A stretch of DNA of 5,081 bases, taken from the NCBI GenBank assembly GCA_026400695.1, contig JAPLON010000099.1:1-5081 (forward strand), read 5' to 3'. The number at the start of each line of letters is the position of its first letter. The first letter of the stretch is position 1. Source of the stretch: Pseudomonadota bacterium. Its GTDB lineage: Bacteria > Pseudomonadota > Alphaproteobacteria > Paracaedibacterales > CAITNM01. The notes under the pieces are model-generated. The model made no database searches. It had not been told where the DNA came from and was given only the letters and a program-made list of their open reading frames with translations. A program made the translations under genes and the position numbers. Below, one piece after another: positions 1-5,081 of the stretch.

Positions 1-1
1 A

Positions 2-541
2 ATCACAAGGATTTATACACGTTCAGGGGATAAAGGACATTCTTCGCTGGGTGATGGTACCCGTCGTAAAAAGTCAGATGTGCGTTTTGAAGCTATTGGT
101 AATGTTGATGAAGCAAATGCTTATTTGGGTTTGATCAGGATAGACTCTCCAACCAAGTTACAAAAATTAATTAGCAAAATACAAAATGACCTTTTTGATT
201 TGGGTGCAGATTTGGCTGTTCCACACGGCGAAGCCTTGCGTATTGATCCTGGACAGGTTGAATTTATAGAAAATCAGATAGATTTGTTTAATGCCGAGTT
301 ACAGCCATTAGATTCTTTTGTTATTCCTGGAGGGAGTAAATCTAGTGCACTCATGCATGTGGCTAGGACAGTAGTTCGCAGGGCCGAACGCAGTATTGTA
401 CTGCTGAATGAATACGAATTAGTCAATGTTAATTCAATAAAATACCTTAACCGTTTATCTGATTTGTTGTTTGTATGGTGTCGCTATCTTAATAACAAAG
501 GTAAAGACGATGCTTTATGGGTACCAGGGGAAAACCGCTAA
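2..541 (+). CDS. pduO: PduO-type ATP:cob(I)alamin adenosyltransferase, 5'-truncated by window edge
   Basis: The product transfers the adenosyl group of ATP to cob(I)alamin, making coenzyme B12 in the cytoplasm. The frame is open from base 2 and ends with TAA at 539-541, giving 179 visible residues. The first visible residues (ITRIYTRSGDKG) already match the family N-terminus, the ATP-binding GD.G segment, so only a few residues are missing. A GTG at base 80 cannot be the start because it would remove this motif. Further family marks are the R.EAIGNVDEANAYLG block (bases 80-127), the FVIPGGS turn, and the signature RTVVRRAER (bases 365-391), whose arginines and glutamate bind ATP in the human MMAB and Lactobacillus PduO enzymes. 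An LNRLSDLLFVWCRYL helix follows near the C-terminus. Length and motifs fit an intact enzyme. No B12 synthesis genes or B12-dependent enzymes are visible nearby, so whether it serves salvage or synthesis cannot be told. The family assignment is firm; cobO is another symbol in use for this activity. Confidence 0.93.
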   Translation: MTRIYTRSGDKGHSSLGDGTRRKKSDVRFEAIGNVDEANAYLGLIRIDSPTKLQKLISKIQNDLFDLGADLAVPHGEALRIDPGQVEFIENQIDLFNAELQPLDSFVIPGGSKSSALMHVARTVVRRAERSIVLLNEYELVNVNSIKYLNRLSDLLFVWCRYLNNKGKDDALWVPGENR

Positions 542-591
542 ACTTGGATGCAGGTGCTCTAAAAATATGAATGGTACTTCACTTTAAGAAG

Positions 592-668
592 TGGTCGGGA
601 CGAGAGGATTTGAACCTCCGGCATCCAGTACCCAAAACTGGCGCGCTACCAGGCTGCGCTACGTCCCG
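592..668 (-). tRNA. tRNA-Pro, anticodon UGG
   Basis: On the minus strand a complete 77-nt cloverleaf can be folded. The acceptor stem is CGGGACG/CGTCCCG with the C1-G72 pair typical of bacterial tRNA-Pro. The D stem is GCGC/GCGC with GG in the loop. The anticodon stem CCAGT/ACTGG encloses the loop TTTGGGT, which gives anticodon TGG. The T arm is GGAGG/CCTCT around TTCAAAT. The discriminator base is A at 595 and CCA is encoded at 592-594. UGG can read the proline CCN codons by wobble. The gene stands alone, convergent with the adenosyltransferase gene. I see no sign of an integrated element or a duplicated tRNA end beside it. Confidence 0.97.
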
Positions 669-678
669 AACTTCCTAT

Positions 679-707
679 ACTCTATCTAAAAATTTGGTAT
701 TTGCCAA
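679..707 (-). promoter_or_regulatory. Likely sigma-70-type promoter of tRNA-Pro
   Basis: On the minus strand TTGGCA (702-707, 5 of 6 to the -35 consensus) is followed after exactly 17 bases by TAGAGT (679-684, 4 of 6 to the -10 consensus). Transcription would begin about 3-5 bases before the mature tRNA 5' end, so the precursor leader would be short. This rests on sequence match and position alone. Confidence 0.55.
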
Positions 708-764
708 GGGGGTAGTTCAGGTAAAGTATAAAAAAGTGATTGCAAGGTAAAAAACAAACAATAA

Positions 765-795
765 TTGGCTGAAAAAGTTAAAGTTAATCAGCCAA
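765..795. repeat. Inverted repeat upstream of znuA (hairpin or operator candidate)
   Basis: TTGGCTGA at 765-772 and its exact reverse complement TCAGCCAA at 788-795 flank a 15-base A/T-rich spacer. It lies 50 bases before the znuA start in the 176-bp region between the divergent tRNA-Pro and znuA genes. In RNA it could form an 8-bp stem in the znuA leader; in DNA it could be an operator with widely spaced half sites. It lacks a following T run, so it is not a convincing terminator. Elsewhere in this intergenic region I see only a possible TATAAA -10 box at 727-732 without a well-spaced -35 partner, so the znuA promoter is not resolved. Confidence 0.4.
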
Positions 796-844
796 AATAA
801 TGAAATTTGTGTTAACATGACTAAAAAACGGTTATTAAATAAAG

Positions 845-1786
845 ATGTTAAACTTTTTTACCTATATTTTTCTTCTGTTATTTTGTTTGGATCTCAAGTT
901 GGAAGCTATTCCAGTTGTGAAAAATTCCGAAATTGCAGCTTCAATTAAGCCTATGCATAGTTTGATTTGTGCTCTTACTAAGGGGATGACAAATCCCAGG
1001 TTGTTGGTTGATGGTAATTTTTCGCCTCATAATTTCCAAATTATGCCATCACAGGCAATGACTATTAAAAATGCTAAATTTGTTATTTGGATTGGTCCGT
1101 CTTACGCAAAACCCCTTCACATGCATTTGCAGAATTTCAAAGGAAAGATCCTTTGTTTGCAGGATAGCAAGCTTATAAAGTTTAAGCCTTTACGCACTGG
1201 TACTTTTTGGGATGAGCATAGTAGCTGTTCCCATCACGATCATGAAGTTAACCAGATAAATCTTGATGGTCATATATGGCTTGACCCAAATATTATGCTG
1301 CAGGTAGTTGATGTGGTTTTGGAGTTTCTAATTGAGAATTACCCAGATCATAAGGAATTGCTTGAAGCAAATGCTGCAGCTTATCGAGTTCGCCTTGAAA
1401 AATTGTATAAGCATTTGTCACTTAGAATGAGTTCTTATAAGGGGAAAACCTATATTATTTCACATGATGGTAATCAGTATTTTGATAATGCCTTTGGTAC
1501 TAAAACTATTGCCACCATATCTATTGACCCATCGGTTCCTCCCTGCGCTGGGCACATGCTAAAGCTTCGCAGGGCTGTGCTTGATGGTGAAATTAATCCA
1601 GTGTGTTTATTTTCAGAGCATCAAATGGATGGGGTGTTAGCTGAAAGCTACGCAAGAACTCTGAACATTCCATGTGCGGTTTTGGATTACTTAGGTACTC
1701 ATATTCCAGCGGGTGAGTACGCCTATGAAGAGATTATGGAAGCTTACGTAAATTCGTTTATTGAAGGTATGGAAGCCGAATCTTAG
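845..1786 (+). CDS. znuA: Zinc ABC transporter periplasmic substrate-binding protein, ZnuA-type
   Basis: This 313-residue protein belongs to the cluster A-I metal-binding proteins that capture zinc in the periplasm and pass it to a ZnuBC permease. It has the family block SIKPMHSL (33-40), and probable zinc ligands His62 (in SPHNF), His143 (in GHIWLDP) and His207 (in SHD), with Asp281 in LDYLG. A short His-rich loop (125-133: His125, 130, 131, 133, with Cys128) sits where longer ones occur in other ZnuA proteins. IKPMHSL, three histidines and the His-rich loop favour zinc over manganese. The N-terminus is a hydrophobic signal peptide with possible cleavage after LEA (19-21), but it lacks the usual positive n-region. 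ATG 845 is the only upstream choice, since an in-frame TAA lies at 836-838 and no clear Shine-Dalgarno is seen. The disulfide partner near the C-terminus of E. coli ZnuA is absent, although Cys254 is present. No znuB or znuC is adjacent. It converges on engB with a 15-bp gap and no evident terminator. Confidence 0.88.
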   Translation: MLNFFTYIFLLLFCLDLKLEAIPVVKNSEIAASIKPMHSLICALTKGMTNPRLLVDGNFSPHNFQIMPSQAMTIKNAKFVIWIGPSYAKPLHMHLQNFKGKILCLQDSKLIKFKPLRTGTFWDEHSSCSHHDHEVNQINLDGHIWLDPNIMLQVVDVVLEFLIENYPDHKELLEANAAAYRVRLEKLYKHLSLRMSSYKGKTYIISHDGNQYFDNAFGTKTIATISIDPSVPPCAGHMLKLRRAVLDGEINPVCLFSEHQMDGVLAESYARTLNIPCAVLDYLGTHIPAGEYAYEEIMEAYVNSFIEGMEAES

Positions 1787-1801
1787 GTGGTTTATCCAAC
1801 T

Positions 1802-2437
1802 CTATAAAACCTTTGCTATAGATTGTTGTAGCTCGTGCATACCTTGTTTACGTTCTGCTGAGGTTAAAATTACAGATGGTAGTGCTGCACCGTGGCTTTT
1901 TAGAGTTTCTTCCATTGCTTCTTTTAGCTTAGGATGCGCTGCTAGAGATATTTTATCGGCTTTAGTTACAACCACTTGGTAGATACATCCTATCTGGTTT
2001 AAGTAGTTCATCATTTCAATGTCATTATCTTTAAAACCGTGGCGTGCATCGATCAAAAGATATAAGCATTTTAGTTGGTCGCGTGCCTCTAGGTATGCAG
2101 CAATCAATTCTTCCCAACTGTATTTAATTTTTAACGGTACGTTAGCAAAGCCATATCCTGGCATATCAACAAGAATTAATCTGTCAGCAAGGTTGAAGAA
2201 ATTTAGCTGTTGTGTGCGACCTGGGGTATTGGATGTGCGAGCTACAGTGGTACCAATTAAACCATTTAGTAAGCTAGATTTGCCCACATTTGATCTTCCC
2301 CAAAACGCTACTTCTGGAAATGGATATTGTGGTATGCGTTCTACATTTTGTGCCCCTGCCACAAAAGTGCAGGGGTTTTTGAACAAACTCTTTACGACTT
2401 GAATTATTTTTTGTTCATCTGTTTGGTGATTAGCCAC
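1802..2437 (-). CDS. engB: EngB/YihA (YsxC) ribosome-biogenesis GTP-binding protein
   Basis: This is a TRAFAC-class GTPase of 211 residues, the usual family length, which in studied bacteria acts in assembly of the large ribosomal subunit. All GTPase motifs are visible: G1 GRSNVGKSS (47-55), G2 in the TPGRTQQLNFF block (71-81), G3 DMPGYG (91-96), G4 TKAD (158-161) and G5 TSAE (192-195). The start chosen is GTG at 2437, which overlaps the last 34 bases of yidC. No clear Shine-Dalgarno precedes it, so translation may be coupled to yidC. A few residues of uncertainty in the N-terminus remain, because only the stretch from about residue 20 onward is conserved. It is the last gene of the rpmH-to-engB cluster in this window. 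In alphaproteobacteria argB often follows, but here the next gene is a convergent znuA. Confidence 0.95.
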   Translation of the reverse strand: MANHQTDEQKIIQVVKSLFKNPCTFVAGAQNVERIPQYPFPEVAFWGRSNVGKSSLLNGLIGTTVARTSNTPGRTQQLNFFNLADRLILVDMPGYGFANVPLKIKYSWEELIAAYLEARDQLKCLYLLIDARHGFKDNDIEMMNYLNQIGCIYQVVVTKADKISLAAHPKLKEAMEETLKSHGAALPSVILTSAERKQGMHELQQSIAKVL

Positions 2438-4098
2438 TGCTGCGCCATTGAGAGTAAGTTATTCCATGTCCAATATACAACTAGTCCTGCAGGAAAGCTT
2501 GCGAAAAGATAGGTGAACATTATTGGCATTATCATCATAACTTTTGCTTGTGCAGGATCTGTAGGTTGCGGGTTCATTCGTTGTTGAATTACCATAGTGA
2601 TTCCCATCAAGATTGGCCAAATTCCAATTTGTAAGAATGATGGCGAAGTAAATGGCAATAACCCGAATAAGTTCACAAATGAAGTTGGGTCTGGGGCTGC
2701 TAGGTCATGAATCCAACCAAAAAATGGAGCATGACGCATTTCAATGCTTACAAATAGTACTTTATACAAGCAAAAGAAAATGGGCGCCTGAATTAGCATT
2801 GGTAAACAACCGCCAGCAGGGTTTACCTTTTCTTTTTTATATAGAGCCATTAACTCTTGGCTTTGGCGCGTACGATCTTCTTTGTAAATGCTTTGCACGT
2901 GCTGAATTTTAGGTTGCAAGTTTTTAAGTCTGGCCATTGAACGGTATGACTTGGTAGCCATTGGGTATAACATTACTTTAAATAATATCGTTAGTAGTAA
3001 AATTGCTAAACCTAGATTGCCTAATAATTCATGGAAATATTCAAGCACGTAAAATAAAGGCTTGGTCAAAAAGTAGAACCATCCAAAGTCAACAGCTAAA
3101 TCGAAATGTGGTACTCCAACCATGGGTTCATAATCATCTAATAAGCTTAAAACTTTCGCACCTGCAAAAACTTTATATGAATAGGTGGATGTTTCTTCAG
3201 GTTTTACGGTAATTGGAGTTGCCGTAAATTGTGCAATGTTTGTGGTGCCTTGAGCGCTATATTCAATATTCACTGCTGATTTAGAATCTGGAATTAAACT
3301 TACTAACCAAAATTTATCGGTAAATCCAAACCACCCATTGGTTGCTTGTTGAGTAAATGGAGTTTTGGCCAAATCTTCGTATGATTCTTCAAATAATTTA
3401 TTGTTAAAGTAACCAATTGGTCCTTCATGCAATATGTAAAAACCTTGAGATTTAGGTGGATTTTTTCTGCGAATTTGACCTTGGACTTGTAAGGTAACAG
3501 AATTTTCCCCGTGATTTGTTACCTGGTCTGTAACTGTAATTAGGTACTTATTATCTATGCTGATTATGCGCTCAAATTTTAAACCACGATCATTAAACCA
3601 AGTTAGAACAATTGGGTGCTCTGGCGTAAGTTTATGATTTTCACCTTGAATCTGCCAATTGGTTGTTTCATTAGGTAGTGCACCAACATTCGAGCTATCT
3701 GCAGTTTTCCAGCCGCTAGATACACTGTAGCTGTTTTCAAAGCTTTCATCTAATAGGCGAATTTTAGGGCTGTTGGGGTCAGTATTTTCTGTGTAATTGG
3801 TTAACAGTATATCGTCAATTACTGCTCCGACTTGGCGAATGCTACCACTTACTGATTCATTCTCAATATTTATGCGAGCTGATTTTTCAACTGCCTTTTG
3901 TTCAGGTGCACTATCTGGTGCAATCTTTTGTGGCTCCGGATTGGTTATTGTTGCTGGAGTTTGAGCTTGCAATGCTTGTTCTTGCAGTTTTTGCTGCATT
4001 AATTTTTCTTGTCTTGGTTTTTCATAAAACTGATGGAAGCCCAATAAAATAGCAATGGATAAACCAAATGCAATTAATAGATTGCGATTTTCATTCAT
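2404..4098 (-). CDS. yidC: YidC membrane protein insertase (Oxa1 family)
   Basis: YidC inserts and folds inner-membrane proteins, alone or with SecYEG. The 564-residue protein has the Gram-negative architecture: N-terminal membrane anchor (about 7-22), a Gln/Pro-rich linker (about 27-70), a large periplasmic beta domain (about 75-335), an amphipathic segment, then five C-terminal membrane segments near 360-380, 430-452, 489-507, 518-533 and 535-555. Conserved features include the cytoplasmic loop after TKSYRSMARL, NPAGGCLPMLIQAPIFF (426-442), and FPAGLVVYWTWNNLLS (535-550). The groove residue that is Arg366 in E. coli is Lys374 here (LFKVMLYP), a positive charge as commonly found in alphaproteobacterial YidC. 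The tail is short and basic. The ATG at 4098 overlaps the yidD stop as ATGA, implying translational coupling. Its 3' end overlaps engB. The gene appears intact. Confidence 0.98.
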   Translation of the reverse strand: MNENRNLLIAFGLSIAILLGFHQFYEKPRQEKLMQQKLQEQALQAQTPATITNPEPQKIAPDSAPEQKAVEKSARINIENESVSGSIRQVGAVIDDILLTNYTENTDPNSPKIRLLDESFENSYSVSSGWKTADSSNVGALPNETTNWQIQGENHKLTPEHPIVLTWFNDRGLKFERIISIDNKYLITVTDQVTNHGENSVTLQVQGQIRRKNPPKSQGFYILHEGPIGYFNNKLFEESYEDLAKTPFTQQATNGWFGFTDKFWLVSLIPDSKSAVNIEYSAQGTTNIAQFTATPITVKPEETSTYSYKVFAGAKVLSLLDDYEPMVGVPHFDLAVDFGWFYFLTKPLFYVLEYFHELLGNLGLAILLLTILFKVMLYPMATKSYRSMARLKNLQPKIQHVQSIYKEDRTRQSQELMALYKKEKVNPAGGCLPMLIQAPIFFCLYKVLFVSIEMRHAPFFGWIHDLAAPDPTSFVNLFGLLPFTSPSFLQIGIWPILMGITMVIQQRMNPQPTDPAQAKVMMIMPIMFTYLFASFPAGLVVYWTWNNLLSMAQQWLITKQMNKK

Positions 4099-4388
4099 GC
4101 GTTCTGTACTCTTTTTAATTTTTGTGAAGAAGTGGAATTAGCGGAATTTTTGGTTGGTAGATCTGAATTTAATGCTGGTACTGGATCGTAAGGGGTTTCT
4201 GATTTGCTAAATGGCTGGCACTTACACAATCGTTTTAGTGTCATCCATATGCCTTTAGCCAATCCGTGACACTCAATTGCTGAAATCGCATAACGACTAC
4301 AGGTTGGCGTAAACTTACAGCTTGGCGGTAAAAAAGGTGAAACCAGCCAACGGTATAAGTATATAAAACTAATGACGAGTCGCTTCAT
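4095..4388 (-). CDS. yidD: YidD membrane protein insertion efficiency factor
   Basis: YidD is a small protein associated with the inner membrane that in E. coli aids insertion of proteins through YidC. The 97-residue product begins with a short hydrophobic/amphipathic helix (about 4-20) and carries the family core: PPSCKFTPTCSRYA (21-34, with Cys24 and Cys30), the HG..KG.W..LKRL segment (41-54), Cys55 and Cys57, and a closing DPVP (68-71). After DPVP there is a 26-residue Ser/Asn/Lys-rich tail, which makes it somewhat longer than many family members. The ATG at 4388 lies 20 bases inside the 3' end of rnpA, and its TGA overlaps the yidC ATG by 4 bases, so translation is probably coupled on both sides. 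Confidence 0.96.
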   Translation of the reverse strand: MKRLVISFIYLYRWLVSPFLPPSCKFTPTCSRYAISAIECHGLAKGIWMTLKRLCKCQPFSKSETPYDPVPALNSDLPTKNSANSTSSQKLKRVQNA

Positions 4389-4719
4389 GATTCCAATCCT
4401 GGTTATTTGTTAGTTGCGCCAACAATGTGGTCCATTGAGATCTTAGCCTATTAAAGTCTAGGTCAAAAATCTTAGTTCTAGCAACTAAGACTATATCAAA
4501 AGTTAGAGGTGCTGAACCTTCTTTGTTCCACAACCTAACCGTTTCACGTAATCTACGCTTTGCACGGTGCCGTTGTACAGATCCACCTAACTTTTTGGTA
4601 ACTGTTATACCAATTAATCCCAGTCTGTTTTCAACAGGTAAAGCTTGCGCAATAAAACCTTCAAAAAAAAACCGCTTACCGGCGCGACTTAAGCGCACAT
4701 AATCTTTGCGCGCTTTCAT
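4369..4719 (-). CDS. rnpA: RNase P protein component
   Basis: RnpA is the protein subunit that binds the RNase P RNA and the 5' leader of precursor tRNAs. The sequence shows the N-terminal basic segment, FFFEGFIAQA, the LGLIGITVTKKLGG strand/helix, and the RNR-type signature as QRHRAKRRLRE, followed by an acidic/hydrophobic C-terminal part. The central Asn of RNR is His here. Two starts are possible. ATG at 4719 (116 residues) has AGGTG, an exact anti-Shine-Dalgarno match, nine bases upstream, and I prefer it. GTG at 4731 (120 residues) directly follows the rpmH stop codon and lacks a ribosome binding site. The frame cannot extend further because the rpmH TAG lies in the same frame. The 3' end overlaps yidD by 20 bases. 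Pairing with rpmH is nearly universal in bacteria. Confidence 0.94.
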   Translation of the reverse strand: MKARKDYVRLSRAGKRFFFEGFIAQALPVENRLGLIGITVTKKLGGSVQRHRAKRRLRETVRLWNKEGSAPLTFDIVLVARTKIFDLDFNRLRSQWTTLLAQLTNNQDWNHEATRH

Positions 4720-4728
4720 AAAATCGTG

Positions 4729-4733
4729 CACCT
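4729..4733 (-). promoter_or_regulatory. Ribosome binding site favouring the rnpA ATG start
   Basis: The minus strand reads AGGTG here, spanning the end of the rpmH stop codon, with nine bases to the ATG at 4719. It matches the Shine-Dalgarno core AGGTG and supports the shorter rnpA start over the GTG that it contains. Confidence 0.5.
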
Positions 4734-4866
4734 AAGCTGATAATTTTGTTCTTCCATTTGCGCGTCTAGAAGCAATAATTCTTCTTCCGTTTTTCGTTGC
4801 CATGCGTGCACGAAAGCCGTGACGACGTTTACGAACTATGTTGCTTGGTTGAAAAGTGCGTTTCAT
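4732..4866 (-). CDS. rpmH: 50S ribosomal protein bL34
   Basis: This short gene encodes 44 residues, the normal bL34 length: MKRTFQPSNIVRKRRHGFRA, then a second basic half containing ARMATKNGRRI and ending in TKLSA. The family signature MKRT.QPS...R.R.HGFR.RM.T..GR. is complete. The protein is a very basic component of the large ribosomal subunit. ATG 4866 is set by a strong GGAGG seven bases upstream. The stop TAG is immediately followed, in the same frame, by a GTG codon of the rnpA frame. It is the first gene of the cluster running to engB. Confidence 0.98.
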   Translation of the reverse strand: MKRTFQPSNIVRKRRHGFRARMATKNGRRIIASRRANGRTKLSA

Positions 4867-4873
4867 TATATTT

Positions 4874-4878
4874 CCTCC
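4874..4878 (-). promoter_or_regulatory. Strong Shine-Dalgarno of rpmH
   Basis: GGAGG on the minus strand with a 7-base spacer (AAATATA) to the rpmH ATG. It is the clearest ribosome binding site in the window, as expected for an abundant ribosomal protein. Confidence 0.85.
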
Positions 4879-4893
4879 ATTGAACGTCCCAGC

Positions 4894-4922
4894 ACTATAG
4901 CCAAAATAACATCAAAAGGGAA
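4894..4922 (-). promoter_or_regulatory. Candidate promoter of the rpmH-rnpA-yidD-yidC-engB cluster
   Basis: TATAGT on the minus strand (4894-4899) matches 5 of 6 positions of the -10 consensus and would place the transcript start about 20 bases before the rpmH ATG, leaving room for the GGAGG. The hexamer 17 bases upstream (TTCCCT, 4917-4922) matches the -35 box poorly and overlaps the preceding terminator stem, so recognition may depend on other contacts. Only the -10 box is reasonably supported. Confidence 0.4.
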
Positions 4923-4942
4923 GAATATAGTTTTTCCTTCCC
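4914..4942 (-). terminator. Intrinsic terminator of the gene upstream of rpmH
   Basis: On the minus strand GGGAAGGA (4935-4942) pairs with TTCTTCCC (4918-4925), an 8-bp stem with one G-U pair, across a 9-base loop, and is followed directly by TTTT (4914-4917). It begins five bases after the TAG of the gene at the right edge. There is no T run on the other strand, so it acts on the minus strand only. It separates that gene from the rpmH cluster. Confidence 0.7.
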
Positions 4943-4947
4943 AGGGC

Positions 4948-5081
4948 CTACGCATGAAGAATTTTCTTGACAGATGAGGTGAGGTATTTGAAGGACATAG
5001 CATTTTTGCGCATGAGCGATTTAATTGACTGTTCTGGCTTTTCTTTCAGCTTCACCAGGACTGCAAGCGCCCATTTACGCA
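4948..5081 (-). CDS. 3' end of an unidentified gene, cut by the window edge
   Basis: The minus-strand frame is open from the right edge to a TAG at 4948-4950, giving 43 visible residues that are rich in Lys and Leu. I do not recognise the gene securely. Reasons to believe it is real are the intrinsic terminator five bases after its stop, the same orientation as the rpmH cluster, and a protein-like pattern of alternating hydrophobic and charged residues. The stretch WALAVLVKLKEKPE then SIKSLMRKNAMSFKYL followed by VKKIL loosely recalls the winged-helix start of Rrf2-family regulators (YAL..LL.LA..., SLKEIA....IS.KYLEQ.L.KL). If so, the protein would end where Rrf2 proteins normally continue, suggesting a truncated copy. 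This is a weak resemblance seen by eye; a C-terminal helical part of some other protein is equally possible. Confidence 0.5.
   Translation of the reverse strand, partial: RKWALAVLVKLKEKPEQSIKSLMRKNAMSFKYLTSSVKKILHA

Noticed and set aside
571..594. ACTTC/GAAGT hairpin just after tRNA-Pro as its terminator.
   Set aside because: The stem is only 5 bp and the nearest T run is well downstream, so it falls short of an intrinsic terminator.
592..668. tRNA-Pro as an integration site for a mobile element.
   Set aside because: No duplicated tRNA 3' end, integrase or foreign-looking genes are visible on either side.
810..817. TGTTAACA as a Zur operator before znuA.
   Set aside because: The palindrome is only 8 bp and the flanks do not extend it to the longer Zur box with an AT-rich centre; kept only as part of a low-interest finding.
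812..840. TTAACA and TTAAAT spaced by 17 bases as the znuA promoter.
   Set aside because: The transcript would start at or after the ATG at 845, so it would need leaderless translation; the -10 match is also poor.
1787..1830. TCTATA/TATAGA repeat between the convergent znuA and engB ends as a bidirectional terminator.
   Set aside because: The 6-bp stem is entirely A/T with no T run on either strand; it is too weak.
2019..3212. Plus-strand open frames opposite engB and yidC.
   Set aside because: They lie opposite well-conserved genes, have no ribosome binding sites or recognisable domains, and are explained by the coding strand.
790..4909. The 11-mer AGCCAAAATAA occurs both upstream of znuA (790-800) and upstream of rpmH (4899-4909).
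   Set aside because: In 5 kb of AT-rich DNA several exact 11-base matches are expected by chance, and no flanking similarity extends it.
4958..5081. Open plus-strand frame opposite the gene end at the right edge.
   Set aside because: It has no ribosome binding site before its ATG at 5012, and the opposite strand has a stop plus terminator at the right place, so it is probably a shadow.

Overview
This 5.1-kb window is AT-rich (roughly 40% GC by eye) and looks like chromosomal DNA of an alphaproteobacterium. The main reason is the minus-strand gene order rpmH - rnpA - yidD - yidC - engB. In alphaproteobacteria engB commonly follows yidC, whereas in gammaproteobacteria mnmE usually does. The low GC content and tightly packed genes would fit a Holosporales- or Rickettsiales-like lineage, but that placement is inference only.

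Layout. Bases 2-541 (+) hold most of a PduO-type ATP:cob(I)alamin adenosyltransferase gene whose 5' end lies outside the window. Bases 592-668 (-) are a complete tRNA-Pro(UGG) with an encoded CCA and its own likely promoter. A 176-bp divergent intergenic region (669-844) contains that promoter and an inverted repeat in front of a lone znuA-type zinc-binding protein gene (845-1786, +). znuA runs convergently into the end of a minus-strand cluster occupying 1802-4866.

The cluster, read right to left, is rpmH (ribosomal protein bL34), rnpA (RNase P protein), yidD (membrane protein insertion factor), yidC (inner-membrane insertase) and engB (ribosome-assembly GTPase). The genes abut or overlap throughout, and a strong Shine-Dalgarno site precedes rpmH. 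Together they serve ribosome building, tRNA maturation and insertion of membrane proteins. Upstream of rpmH, a minus-strand reading frame runs off the right edge. It ends at a TAG followed after five bases by a good intrinsic terminator, so it is the 3' end of a separate gene. Its 43 visible residues are not securely identified.

I see no CRISPR array, insertion sequence, phage gene, toxin-antitoxin pair or evident new system. The window is mostly housekeeping. The points that merit checking are the frame ambiguity at the znuA signal peptide, the unidentified gene end at the right edge, the in-frame rpmH/rnpA junction and the inverted repeat upstream of znuA.
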